Part shown: positions 1 to 12,172 of the stretch, piece by piece
Numbering within the stretch: position 1 is the first letter of the stretch
How the letters are laid out: each line of letters opens with the position of its first letter
Source: Holothuria scabra
Lineage: Eukaryota > Echinodermata > Holothuroidea > Aspidochirotida > Holothuriidae
Direction of reading: 5' to 3'
NCBI GenBank assembly: GCA_037179385.1
Contig: CM074179.1
Location: 4,774,001 to 4,838,000, forward strand
DNA length: 64,000 nt
The notes under the pieces: model-generated
What the model saw: only the letters and a program-made list of their open reading frames with translations
Told to the model about the DNA's origin: nothing
The model's database searches: none
Translations under genes and position numbers: made by a program

Positions 1-2500
1 CTTTGAGCTGGTTTGAGCTTGTAAATAACACATAAACAAACAAACTCAACTGTTGCCATGGCTCTTTCCCATGGACCGCGGTGGACCTACGGAGGTAAGT
101 CGAAATGGGCCACCAAAGTAGTGTAACTGAAATGGGTGGGGCAGGCCGCTTGTCAACTTTTTGCCCTCATTGCAACTCGTGGCAGTAGAAGGCTACCCCG
201 CCAACACCATGATATTATCCTTGCATGTGTCTTATACAACATATCTATCAACTTTGGCCACGCCCCCTTCCCTTTCGACACGATGGCCCTTCTATGGAGG
301 CAAGTCGACATGCACAACAAATTAGTGAATGTTATCTTCGTCGTGCGTGTAAGGGCGCTATAACAATTTTTTTCAAATGAGGGGGTCTAGTTCACAGCAC
401 CACAGCACTTTATCTGGATCTCCGAAACACCATCTCCGATGCCCCACTTACCAGATAAGAGAGATTTGCAATTAAAAATTCCTCTTCAGAATATGTGTGC
501 AAAGTTTCGGCAGATCTGGAAGATGCCACCCCCGGTTGAAAAAAAAAAAGAAAAAAAAAAACGTCGATGGGTTGTACAACCAAAGGCATCGAATGTCACC
601 GAATCGCACCAAACTTTGCAGAAAGGGTAATTCGACCACCCCCGCCACGAATCTGAGGTTAAAATTTGCATATCTCATTGCCATTAACCCCCCCCCCCCC
701 ATTTTTCTATGTTTGGAGTATTTTCAATGCACCATATCTCAATATCTACCACCCCGTGCCAAAATAAACATCAAATTTGTAATCGTAACCATATCCATCC
801 AAAGTACCTTATATGCTATTTTCAATCGTTTTCGTGATATTCGATTTTGTCCTAGTGGGTGTGGGAGGAGGAGTCCGGGTATCCGTGCTTTAAATTTAAG
901 GATCATGACAGGTCGGATCAATGACGTAAACATGGTATCGATCGAACATGAAACGACTGAGTTATTACTTACACTTTCTCCCAAAAATGTTAGAACCTAT
1001 TGTCGTGATGTCTTCGACAAGACAAGTTCAACGGTACAAGAATTTTTAAAATCGGACTTCGGGAAGAGGTTTGAAAAAAAAAAAAAAAGAAATTAATACA
1101 TATCAACAAAATGAGTCCCATGCCGTGTAGGTTCCAAAGTCCCTGAAGAGCGTACAATATGGGAAGGGTCTGGTCAATGGTCACGAGTGTCCTCTAGCAT
1201 CATTAGGCGTCAAAAATCGGACACCACACTCCCCACCCTCACTATCCCCTCCCTATCAATAGTTATAACGAAAAATGGAGTAGAACTCTATACAGGCCTA
1301 TAGGGTCTTGAATTCTGAGACGTTTTCATTTTTTTGACAATTCGGAAAAATAAAACAAAAATAGGTGTAGAAAGATCCTATGACGTTGAAATTTTCATGG
1401 CATGTACCATGATCATAGGGAACCAGCATACTAAAGGACTGACCCACCATTCAAGACCGCTGTGTTACGCTGTATCAAAGCTTCCATTTCGCAATTCCTG
1501 TTAAGTTCAATAAAAATTAGGGTAGTACTTGACTTCACCTTTAACCGCATGCAAAAATTTCCAAAATCGGAGGTCGATTTCAATGGTGAAATTGAGGTCA
1601 AAATTAAAATTTGTCACAAAATTCGATAAATTTTACGAGGTGAAGCGTATGGAGGGGAAATGCAGCACATGAAAGTTGAGGACATTGGCTTTCCGAAATC
1701 CAAAATAGGGGCGAGTCCAATTTTTTGCTAACCTTAGCCAACCCTATAAGGCAACACTCAGAATCCTCTGTCGTTTAATATTCGTTCCATTTGAAATTTA
1801 ATAAACACATCACCTACGGCAATACATATCAATTAGTGCAATTTTTATTCTTATAACATGGGGCAGAAAAACTCTGTATTTTGTCAAAATGCTTTTGGGT
1901 ATCTCATGCACAACATATATGATGTGCTAGGTGCTGTTGTGTCTTATTTGCATAAACCGAAAGAAAAACGTTAATGTAATTTTGAGAAAATAGAGCAGCT
2001 TGACCCTTAATTCTTTTATTTGTAGAGGATTAGAATATCATACTTCTTTGTACCAAGTTTCAAGTGTCTGCAATATCTGTAGACAAAATGGCTGCTAATC
2101 AATCTCAGTAATCAAAACAAGTAGAAATTCATTATATATAAATAACTAAAAGCATTAATTATCTCAAAATGACTTTGTAGATTTTGGCCCGAGAAATATG
2201 AAGGCGCAATTTTCAAATCAATAGCTTTTTTTTCTCGAGTTATTACGAAAACACCGGCAAAATTTGTCGGCTTCGATTATCAATTTTTCGGTTAAACATG
2301 GATAACTCTATAACGGTACATGCTATTGAAAAAGATACCGTCATTCGATTAAGACAGACATTTTGCATCAGGAAATTTTGTTTACTACATATGGCTACTT
2401 ACCCTTCGCTACCCTAGCTCTAGTTTCAGACAGCCCCGTGTACTAAGTGTTGAAAAAGAAACCGAACTTTAATTTTTTTTTTTTAGGCCCTTGGTAACAT
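1..2500. other. Unassigned AT-rich non-coding stretch
   Basis: I see no gene here. Open frames are short, overlap on both strands and often run through homopolymers (A-tracts near 540-560 and 1075-1090, a C-tract near 690-700), so they do not support coding. The base composition resembles the rest of the low-copy DNA up to 13.6 kb. No terminal repeats or splice-bounded frames were recognised. Confidence 0.5.
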
Positions 2501-2506
2501 GGAAAA

Positions 2507-2762
2507 AATTGTACTTTGGCGCCGATGTAAAAAAATGTACTTTGGCGCCGATGTAAAAAAAATGTACTTTGGCGCCGATGTAAATAAAAAAAATGTACTT
2601 TGGCGCCGATGTAAAAAATGTACTTTGGCGCCGATGTAAAAAAAAAAATGTACTTTGGCGCCGACGTTAAAAATGTACTTTGGCGCCGATCTAAAAAAAA
2701 ATGTACTTTGGCGCCGATGTAAAAAATGTACTTTGGCGCCGATAAAAAATGTACTTTGGTAC
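2507..2762. repeat. Short tandem array, unit TGTACTTTGGCGCCGATG plus A-run
   Basis: Nine clear copies of an 18-bp core ending in the palindrome-containing GGCGCCGAT, plus a degenerate tenth, begin at 2510, 2535, 2563, 2594, 2619, 2649, 2674, 2702, 2727 and 2750. The core is nearly invariant. The A-run joining units varies from about 3 to 11 bases, so the period is 23-31 bp. The apparent minus-strand open frames across this block are translations of the repeat, not genes. The central GGCGCC is a 6-bp palindrome. Confidence 0.95.
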
Positions 2763-2812
2763 CGTCGGTCTCGCGGACCTTCGGTCTCGCGGGCCTGCGG
2801 TCTCGCGGGCGG
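2763..2812. repeat. GC-rich 16-bp triplicate next to the array
   Basis: Immediately after the A-rich array come three tandem copies of a 16-bp unit containing CGGTCTCGCGG, differing by one or two bases each. It is very GC-rich and CpG-dense, in sharp contrast to the flanks. No function is evident. Confidence 0.85.
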
Positions 2813-2879
2813 TAACCGTGGTATACACAACACACACAATCTCAACGGTACGTTGTTGTATTACAGTGGGTAATGCACT

Positions 2880-5800
2880 ACTGTAGAGTACATACTGTAT
2901 TCATTGAACCCATTCGAAGGAGAGCTAAGTACCCCACAAACAAACGTGAAATAACATACTGATATAGGCTATCGAAAAGAGAAACTTTCATATTCTGTGC
3001 TTACTAGTATTACTAAAATTGTTAGTGACAGAAGGACATTTACACTCTCTGCTCGGAAAAGGCATAGAAAGACAACCGAAAAGAAGTGCAGGTTGACCAA
3101 GTTGCAAGATCTCCGAATCGTTCGAAGCGTGCGTGGAAGGAAGACAGCGGTAGCGGCGAATTCCCTCAATTTGCTGCCCATCTACAGTATTGGGTGTACA
3201 TCGACGAAATTGTGGCCACAGAACGGAGCTGTTAAGGGTGAGTAAGGTCTATATTATAGGCCTTTACTAGTCTAAACAAGTTTTCATATTTTAGGGGGTT
3301 CCAAGTATGAGCATAAGCTTAGGTCAGAGGTTACCTATTACCAAAATATCATACTCGTACAGTAGGCCAACAGTATCAACTATCAAGTATGCCTAGTAGC
3401 CAGTACTAGTAGTAGTGTTGTTACAATAGCATTTTGGTCATGATAAAGCCTAAGCCCAGCCAAAGCTAGACAGAGTAACTCTACTTACTTTTGTGTGCTT
3501 ACAGACCTACAGTATAGGGCACACTAGACACAAAATTACACGTAACAACTAAGTTTTTGTTCACTTACAGTATGTTTGTAGCCAAACACATACTGTACAA
3601 GTAGTAACGTAGTAAATTCAGTTATCCAGTGTTCAGCTAGACCTGCCAACCTCCAAATAACAAACATTGAGATTTACCGCAGTACATGAACTTGGAAAGA
3701 TGGAGATTGGTTTCTCAAACCTGGAGGTTTTTTTAAATCTTTTTTAGTACCGGCTTGGAACTACCCAACTTGCATTTGCATACCAGAGTTGCCAAATCGA
3801 GGGGTGGGCCCAAGGTTTGCCCGGCAGGTTGGTTAAGCTCCACGACAGCATCTTGAAGTTCTGCCAGAGAATAGACAATGGGATGAGATCTGGTGTGGCA
3901 GGCAAAAATTCACCTACCCTCCTCCAGTGAAAAATTCCCATATGACCATGCATTCGACAGATGCCCCCACCCTGTTCACTCCGCTGATGGTGCAACACTG
4001 GCCAAATCTACTGATTGAATACTGTATGATTGAATTAACATGAAAAAATGTGACTACATTGTCCAGAGAAATATGCCCTGGTCAAATACACAATTTTTTT
4101 ACCTAACAATGGTATCATAACCTTGTTTTAAGAGTATGCTTCAATTTAAGTGGAAACTAAATACTGCAGGGCATATTATTTGTATTAGGGTCAGGCTGAA
4201 TTTTCGGCGGAGGTGGCAGAAGAACAGATAATCTGTATTGAACAACAGTATTATTCTTCTGTAGAGAGTTCTCCCGACTCTCTGTTGAAGAGCCGATTGG
4301 GGATGACAAACAAAAGTCCCGAAGATGAATTAAGTAGACCTGTTGCAACGATTTGTTTATGCTCCATAGGGTACTGTATATACTGTACCTGTATGCATAA
4401 GAAATTCACTGTGAGATCTGACAAAATTATGTAACTGTGAGTGGACGTCTGAAACTGTGAAGTCTCACGGTGAAACGGTGAGAGTCCCAACTGTTATTAG
4501 AGAACTTCCTGTTCAGGTATTTTGAGATCAATATCAGTTGAAGCTGTTCTCCCTCTACAAAGACTATTTGCTCAATAGAACAAGGTTGGTTTAAATGGGT
4601 TTAACAGAGAAGACGTGCAGAGCTGCCAACTGTTCCGATTTAGGAGGAACAGTTCCGCTTTTCTGCATAAAAATTTGTTCTGTTCTGATTTTCCAATGTC
4701 ATGTTCTGATTTTCAATATCACTTGAATCATGATCATGTACAATATTAATCTTAAGTTGGGTTTTGAAATCTGACAGGCTGAATGTAGGCATTGTAGACT
4801 TTGGCATGGAAATAATCTGTTCCTTCACCCCACCTCTTGAGGTTTACCTTAGCATACTCACGGGTGGCGTTCCTCTTTTTCAATCTGGCATGTTGGCAGC
4901 TCCGATCTGGACGTGTAACATTGGCTAAAATATCCCATTCAATTCTAGCAGCATGGGCTATGCCACTGCTACTGTTTGCATGCACACCCCTCCAGACCAC
5001 AGATGCTATTTTTTCAGATCCTAAAAATAATGTATGTAATTTACTTTTAGTAACACAAATTTTGCTTCATAATGTACAAAGCATACTCTTTGTGGCACCA
5101 GATTGCATGTGGGATACCTAATTTCTGAAAAAATCTCCCAAAAGCCCTTTCACCAATGCCAATTTTTTTTAGGTCCAAAAAGTACAGAAATTTGGAAACA
5201 CTTCAAAATTTACTTCAAAAGGTAGCATACTGAGATTGCATTTTCTGTAAGGACATGACCCAATGTCAAAATTTGCAAAGGGGTGGGGGATCTGGATTAA
5301 CCCTCCATTACATCCCCGATCCCCCAGGCCAACTTTGATTCAGGGAAACTTATTGCATGAAATTGTAAAAACCCATGACAACTTCACAGCTGTGATGCAT
5401 CCATGGAGTTTACCGTCACAGCTCTCATTGCTTGTTTGCTCGTTAAATATTTCCATCACAGGGCTCCGGTTTGGCCACCACAACAATAATTTGCCGTCAT
5501 GTCATGGAAAGTCCAACTTTGCACCTACAGTATGCCTAAGGAATTGTACATTCCAAACCCTATCCCCACTCTGTTAGATGCACTGAACCAGCATGCATGG
5601 GCACACAACACATAACTCTGTGCATATAGTCTGGGGTAACTGAGCATGTTGTACTTCTGCGTGCTTGGAAAATGAAAGTCTGTAACTAAGTGATTTTTCC
5701 TTGTAGAAGTGTAAATGCCTGCAAGATTTGCAATGTTTTGGAATCAGATAAGGGAAAGTTGAGCTTATTTAAAGGGCCAAACCTCTCACCCAAAATTACA

Positions 5801-6489
5801 ATTTTGGTACAGGGATACCAAAATTTACAATTGGCAGTGGCTCAGCTCTTTGATTGACAACTAATTCAAGCAGTGCAGAGAACCAAAGCTTATATTACAC
5901 AGCATGAACGCGGTACTGGGAGTGTTTTGATTATATAAATTGAGTTTTTCTTCACTCACCTTGAAGCAATAAACTGAGATTGTATCTGGATGAGCATGAA
6001 TTTCTGACAATTGAAGGAGGGGCTTAAGTAAGAAGGTTAAGAGAATTGGTACTGTTTGGGGTAAGTCTTCGTCATCAAACTTCAAAATTACTGTACTACC
6101 ACAGATTTTGGTCCTCCTCACCAATACAAAATTCCTCATGTATGTCATGGCGCTAAGGTGTCTCAAATTTTAGACGATTCCCACATTGCATGCCCCCTTT
6201 TCAGAGAAATATGTACATCACTGTTAAGGATAGTAGGATATATTTAATTGGAAAATTTGGGGTTGTTACTGAAAGATTGTGTTCTCAGTTAAATCAAGTC
6301 CATTGTCAGTTGTTATATTGATTCATATTTTATGTGAAAAACTCTGATAAGAGCTATATTTTTCAGACAAAGACTTTGAAACCAAAAGGCTTCATTGTAG
6401 AAATGTTGAGGCCCCTGAAGTTTGTGTGGCATTTTATCCTACTCATTTGCCTTTTTTTATAAACAAAATAGTTGTACACCTGGTGCTAT

Positions 6490-6521
<32 letters not shown>

Positions 6522-7315
6522 GGGGGGGGGGGGGGAAGGGTTGTTGCTGTAGCATTGTTCTGCAGTACTGTAGACTGAAAACCTATAAATCACATACAAA
6601 GGCACACTGGGGTCATAGGTTTCTTCCAAAGTGGGAAATGAAACATTTTTTTTTTCTGCAAGAAACAGGTTTCTTCCTGATTCATGTTCCACTATAAGTG
6701 TAAGAAATTGGGAGAACTTAACTCATCAGTCATTCAATGAAAACAGCATTTAATTTGCATGTAATCTACAGTCATGTCTTGAACAACATAGTACATGCAC
6801 TGAGCCTGAGGCTCCTTGGGTCTTCCTACTGTAGGATACATGTTTAGTATATGAGTGCACACATAAGTACAGTACGGTATATGAGTTCAATACTGTGGGC
6901 ATAGATACTGTAAACTGGCTTGTTAAAAGATACAGGTTGTCTGTAATGAAAAGAGAGTTGGCATGGTGGTGGGAGGGGGACATAGCCAAAGAGCACATTA
7001 CTGTGTGTACTGCATGCACATGCTGAGAACTTTCTTGAAATGTACTGAAATGTCAGCAGTTCACATTGAAAGGACCTACTGTACTGTACACTTCAACTAC
7101 TGTACTGTATGTTGATTAAATATATTGTAGTCTGTACTCTACAGGGCAATTATAGACCGTTTTAGTGTATCCCTCAATACTTTACAGGCATTCCCCTACA
7201 AGTTTTACTGTAGTTTGGTCTGGTTTATTACAGTTTCCTCCATGTATTTTCTGAAGAAACCATGAAACCTTGCATGCACATGCACACTGTTCTTACTGTA
7301 ACTTTTTTGTTCCAG
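2880..7315. other. Low-copy non-coding DNA rich in TACTGTA
   Basis: No frame here combines an ATG start, sensible length and splice signals. The 2997-3245 frame begins with GTG, not ATG, although it ends at a good 5' splice-like site (GGGTGAGTAAG around 3236-3246), so a non-coding or first exon is possible but unproven. The word TACTGTA or its complement recurs every few hundred bases. The stretch could be intergenic or a large intron. Confidence 0.4.
6497..6535. repeat. Long poly-T followed directly by poly-G
   Basis: A run of about 25 T is followed without a break by about 13 G. The G-run could form a quadruplex with itself or with other molecules, and such runs are prone to assembly or sequencing slippage. 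The overlapping frames at 6422-6697 and 6489-6692 are artefacts of this run. Confidence 0.9.
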
Positions 7316-7364
7316 GTTTGCAGAGAGGCCAGAGGGGGATGCAGCATTGACCATCATCCTTCAG
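7316..7364 (+). CDS. Candidate 49-bp internal exon of an unidentified host gene
   Basis: A pyrimidine-rich tract (ACTTTTTTGTTCCAG, ending at 7315) precedes a 49-bp segment followed by CAG|GTACTG at 7362-7370, giving both consensus splice signals. Two of three frames are open. The frame beginning at the second base reads FAERPEGDAALTIILQ, which looks protein-like and has no stop. I do not recognise the protein and found no convincing partner exon. It is too short to identify by eye, and chance matches to splice consensus are common in 10 kb of DNA. The host strand would be plus. Confidence 0.25.
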
Positions 7365-8239
7365 GTACTGTAATCATACCCCAAATTTGATGCATGTCTA
7401 TGGTATACTGTAGCACAAACAGAAAATGAACGTGACAATGGGTTCCACCATAAAAACCCAATACTACAAAAAGGACTTTTTTGATAATCAGTTTAAGGGT
7501 ATACTTGCAACATCCTCAAAAATTGACTGAACTGATCTTACAGTAGATCTCCACTTTGTTTATGTTTGTAACCTGAAGCTAATGAAACACAATGCAACAA
7601 CAAAAATGAAAAAAAAAAACCCCAAACAAAAGCCAGACCTGTCCTATCTGTCGTTTCATAAAACTGGGAGATAGCCTATCTGCCAGTTTAATGAAGCGAC
7701 TCACAGTTTTTACTCAGATCTTCTGATTTCCAGGTGTCATGTGCCACAGTATACTCCCGAATTTTTAGTGTTCCATTTTATTTGTGACTTTCTGAACATG
7801 ATGGCGATTGCAGTCAGTATTATTTTACTAAGCATACAGTTTGGCTTATTTGAGCAATCAAATTGACCATAAAGGAACATATTTTGAGGACCGTTTATCT
7901 AATGCACGGTAACCTTCAAGCACTCCCTTTAATTACTCTTTCACTCTTTTGGGGTAAACGCTGTAGCCTCCAGCTTCCAAATAGTTAAATTTAACTCTTT
8001 TTCTTTTTTAGTGTGCATTTAGTCTACTGGACAGTGAGCAGAGAAAAATCAATTCAATAGAGCAGGGAGATGGTATCATTTGTGGTTTTGATGAAAAGAG
8101 TAACCTACTGTATATGCATTCATGATGGCGTGCATGTATGTGTGTGTGTTTGTGACGCTTTGTTTGTTTACACGATACAGGTATCTTAAGAAGAGAAGAT
8201 CTGACAATTCTCAAACTTGGTTAACAGATACCCTATACT
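7365..8239. other. Non-coding, no feature recognised
   Basis: No coding frame or terminal repeat is visible. An A-rich tract lies near 7600-7625 and a short GT-rich stretch near 8135-8155. Confidence 0.4.
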
Positions 8240-9290
8240 GAGGGTTACCCTATACTGAGAGAAAGAACCCTATTTGTTTTGGTGGAGGTTAAAGGTCATC
8301 TGGGATCGCAAGGGGCCAAACCTCTAAGACCTTTTTTACAGGATGTCTCAAGGTACTGTAGGAAGCTTGGATTCATTTCAAATATTTTGAGACATTATGA
8401 TAGGAAGAAAAACCCAATTAATTTTGGTTGGGGTCAATGGTCATTTGGGGTCACAAGGGGTAAAACCTCAAAAACCCTGTTACTGTAGATACTGTATTTC
8501 AAGGAAGGAAGTTGGATTGATTTCAAGCTTGATATGTTGATGCATTATGATGTAAGGAAGAACCCTATCGATTTTGGTAGGGTCAAAGGTCATTTGGGGT
8601 CAGAATCCAAAAACCTTGTTTGCATGACATCTCAAGGTAGGAAGCTTGGATCAATTTCAAACTGTTGTTGTAATGTTGATGCATTACATGTATAATGTGA
8701 AGGAGAACCTATTAATTTGGATACAGAACAAAGGTTGTCTGGGACCAAAGGGGGTCAATCCAAAATCCTTTCTTGAATGATATCTCAAGGAAGGAGGAAG
8801 CTTGGATTGTTTTCAAACTTGTTTTGTTGATGAATTATGATGAGAGGGTGGCCTCAATTAATTTTGAGCAAGGTCAAAGTTAACCTGGAGTTATCCAAGG
8901 TCAAACCTTGAAACCTTTTCTACTTTGTATTTTACGAAGTTACAGTAGGAAAGTGAGATAGAGCTCAACTCTCAGATGGCAAACTATGGAAACATTGTTA
9001 ATAGGATAGCTCAAACGTACAAAAACTGGATGGATTGCATAATTAGTGTGGATGCGTTATGGTGAGTTGAAAGTCCCAGTTGTTTTCAGTGGACTGAGGT
9101 CAATAGTTTTCTACAGTAGTATCACCTGGCACCAAACTCTGAAAACCTTGTTTGCAGAATATCCAGGTATCTTCAGGCACAGCTTGAAATTTGGCTTTTT
9201 TGAATGTAGAAGTGTAAATGGTTAAAAGAAAAACCAGTTACTGACTGGTGGAGTCAAAGGTCACTTTGAGTCACCTTGTTTTACAATAAA
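8240..9290 (+). repeat. Degenerate ~146-bp tandem repeat carrying GGTCA-type direct repeats
   Basis: The phrase GGTCAAAGGTCATTTGGGGT and variants recurs at about 8287, 8432, 8581, 8726 and 8871, spaced 145, 149, 145 and 145 bp, with weaker echoes near 9096 and 9252. Between these anchors the units share AAGAACCCTATTGATTTTGG-like and TAGGAAGCTTGGATTGATTT-like stretches, so the whole unit is repeated, not only the anchor. The open frame at 8279-8488 is a product of the repeat. GGGTCAAAGGTCA has the form of a DR1 nuclear receptor site; whether that matters is inference. Confidence 0.8.
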
Positions 9291-12020
9291 TGTAGCATTT
9301 TTTGAAAAGAACATGGACTGTATGTATCATCAAAACTCAATGCATTTTTGCATTCTTGTTATTGTGTTGGGAGAGTAATTTCCTTCAGCAATGTTTCTTT
9401 CTTCTCTTCTGGATAGGTTTTTTGCAAAAATTTAGAAAGCAGCCAAAGGATTATAATCATGTACAAGAATGCATCAGAATGACACCTGTAATAAAATCAG
9501 ATACCAAGTGAAACTGTACCAAGAACAAGTGGACTGCTGGTCGCTAAAACAGATGGAACAAGTCCAGTGTAATGGCCATTTGGAGTAGGATTCCGGTTTT
9601 TGCATTGCCCAAACAGCACAAGGAGGAATTTTGTCATAGAGTAATTCTTCCTACAGTACCTGCAGTGGATTTCATCATTTCCAAAACATGTTGTGCCTGT
9701 ACAGTAGCTCACATGTGTGTTAATGTTTAGTCTGTCATTGCAGAGTAACAGCTACACTTCTAGGTGATGGCCGAGGTCTAGAGACTCAGGATCCAGTATA
9801 AGGTTCCCAAATTGGTTGGTGACGCATTGCTTAACTTTACGTGAAGGCAGCAGCAAACATTCTCAACTTTAGTGCTCATCTCTACTCAGTTGCCACAGTG
9901 ACACCATTCTGGTTGGTTTCCTTCAGGAACATCAGAACTATCACATTCATTTTCTTGCAACCTTTTCGATTCCTTGGGATGTCTCTGTAACAGCTAAAAG
10001 CAATGGGCTAGTTGACCAATTTTCACACTTTCTACAGTAGGTATTCCTTTATAAATCAAGAAGGATGAAGACTGATATGTGACAGCCAGAGCAATAGTAC
10101 GGCAGCCATAGGAATGAATTAACATAGGCCTTCTTTCTATTGGAATCGTAATTATTTTATGGTCTTTTGTTGATACAAATGACTGATACTTGTTCTATTT
10201 AGTGGATACTGTAGATTTTTCATATTGAAAGGATAACACAACTGTATTCAACAGAGGTAAAACTGAAAATCTTGTACCTGTAAATGACAGCAATGAAAGA
10301 CACTTTTCACATTTGGTATATGTTGACTTGCTATGTAAAGAGGAAGCTGATATATTGTTTTTGGTGGAATCAAAAGGTCTTTATTTTTGAGGTCAAGGGA
10401 GGCTGCTTACAGTAAAAATCGTGCATTTTTTATCGTAATGGAAGGAAAAGCTTTTATAGCTTGCAGTGAAGATCAGAGGTTATGTCAAGTCATTAAAGAA
10501 AAAAGGTTACAGTCCTGTAGGTCACCAGTGGTCAAAAAATCTTGTAAACAAGATACCTTTAGACTGGAAAGTTGGATACACTTTACATTCAACATGTAGA
10601 TGCAGTAAAGTATGGTCAAGAAGGGGGTTTCTCCAGGGGTATACAGTAGTTGCATGAATTTCCCAAATTTTCCTCACATCAAGAAATCACTGAGCCTTCG
10701 GGCTTTTGGTTTGTTCTTACAATCTCAGTATGCATAACATAGTAATGTGTGTTGTGAATTTTCTGTGTTATGTGAAGGTAGAGGGCTGAACTGTACATGG
10801 TGGGGACAAATTAATTTCTCAACTTGATGATCATCAAGATTCTGCCAGTCTGTTATTGAGCAATTTAATACAAATCAGTCAATTATTGGAATTAATTCTT
10901 ACAGTGTGGATTTTAAATCCTACCCATACTGTATGATATATTAATAGTAGCAGTGTGGTTTAGTTCAATCATATCTTCTATACAAGCAGTTGAAGGCTTA
11001 GTTAAAGTACAAACCTCCTTTGTGCATACTACCCCACTTACTGAACATGAACAGCATTCTGGGCATACATAAGCTGTTGTCCATCAGCACCTCCTCTGCA
11101 ATGAAATCTGGGTGTGTTTGAACCTGTCTAAGTGGGCTTTTCTCCTATGATGCAGTGTGCATCTTGTGTTTTTTGTTCTTTTTGTGAGAAAGGATGAACA
11201 AGTGAGATGAACATCAACAATCCCCTTTCTGAACTTTGCAGGCATTGAGGAGTGGGCAGAGTGTAAAATCTCCATTCTTAAATGGGGAGACGCTCTCTTC
11301 CCATTCAAAAATGTTTGCCTTTCGGGGGAACTAAGATGTAAAATGGTGCCTTCCAATGCCCAATTCAATGGAAGACACCTTAAAAATAGAGATGCTGCAG
11401 GGTGTGATTGTCCTATTGTTAGGGAGGGGTCTTAGGGATGTATGTTCCATTCAGTTTAGAAAATCATTGCTTTTTGGTGAGAAACCAATGCACCCATGGC
11501 AGCATGTATATTTTGGTGTGTTTATGATGCTTCATTCCTTTAAAAAGGATAGTCCAGAGTCAAATTTATTTTTGATATGTTAAAGAGGAACACATTCTAA
11601 GCATTCTATTGAAAGTTGTATTCATTTCCCATGTTCGGTTCTTGAGATATTACTGTAGCAATTGAAGTTACCACATTTGCTGTATGTAAATGTAAACTTG
11701 AAGCAAGCAGGTGTGATGTCATGGATACATGTAGTTGTTGGCCAATGTTTTGTTTTTATTTTTCATCCTATTTGTTTGACCTTGAGTTGACTAGCGATGC
11801 TATCTTGTCCTGCAGCCATATAAAGTTTTTAAAATTCCATTGCTTAGGATGCACATATGGTGCTGTGTCAAAATTTAGTTGCATGGTAAATTATAACTAA
11901 AAACAAAGCATTGACCAACAATGTGAATCCATGACGTCCCCTTGATTTGAGTTCATTCTGTGTAGGAAAGTTTGTCTCATTCAACAGCTAATATCTTGAA
12001 AACTGAACATGAGAAATAAA
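9291..12020. other. Non-coding low-copy DNA
   Basis: Only short, unrelated open frames occur. TACTGTA/TACAGTA words continue (for example near 9653, 10033, 10206, 10929 and 11654). Nothing can be assigned as exon, RNA gene or element. Confidence 0.4.
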
Positions 12021-12172
12021 TAAAAATTTGACCAGGATGCTCAGATATTGAAACACAAATTTGTGCAAAATTTGAAATATTCGTTAGCACATTCGTAAAA
12101 ATTTGACCAGGATGCTCAAGATATTGAAACACAAATTTGTGCAAAATTTGAAATATTCGTTAGCACATTCGT
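12021..12172 (+). repeat. Near-perfect 75-bp direct duplication
   Basis: A 75-bp segment beginning TAAAAATTTGACCAGGATGC occurs twice back to back, starting at 12021 and 12096, with a one-base indel (CTCAGATATT versus CTCAAGATATT) as the only clear difference. High identity and direct adjacency indicate a recent tandem duplication. Confidence 0.95.

Noticed and set aside
60..320. GAGGCAAGTCGA-like words near the window start as a trace of the 204-bp satellite
   Set aside because: Only about 12 bases match and the surrounding sequence does not align, so the similarity may be chance.
497..1096. 199-codon plus-strand frame near the window start
   Set aside because: It is held open by poly-A tracts (runs of lysine at both ends) and overlaps equally long opposite-strand frames; no domain is visible.
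2443..2845. Minus-strand frames with repeated SAPKYIF or RRQSTFF text as a repeat protein
   Set aside because: They are translations of the short tandem array; several frames are open only because the unit lacks stops.
2997..3245. Open frame ending at a GTGAGT donor-like site, possible first exon
   Set aside because: It starts with GTG, has no ATG, no recognised protein content and no frame-compatible partner: joined to the 7316 segment in this phase it meets a stop after 12 codons.
4213..4434. 73-codon frame (EEQIICIEQQYYSSVESS) as an exon
   Set aside because: The N-terminal part looks protein-like but no donor follows in frame and the C-terminal part is low-quality; evidence too thin.
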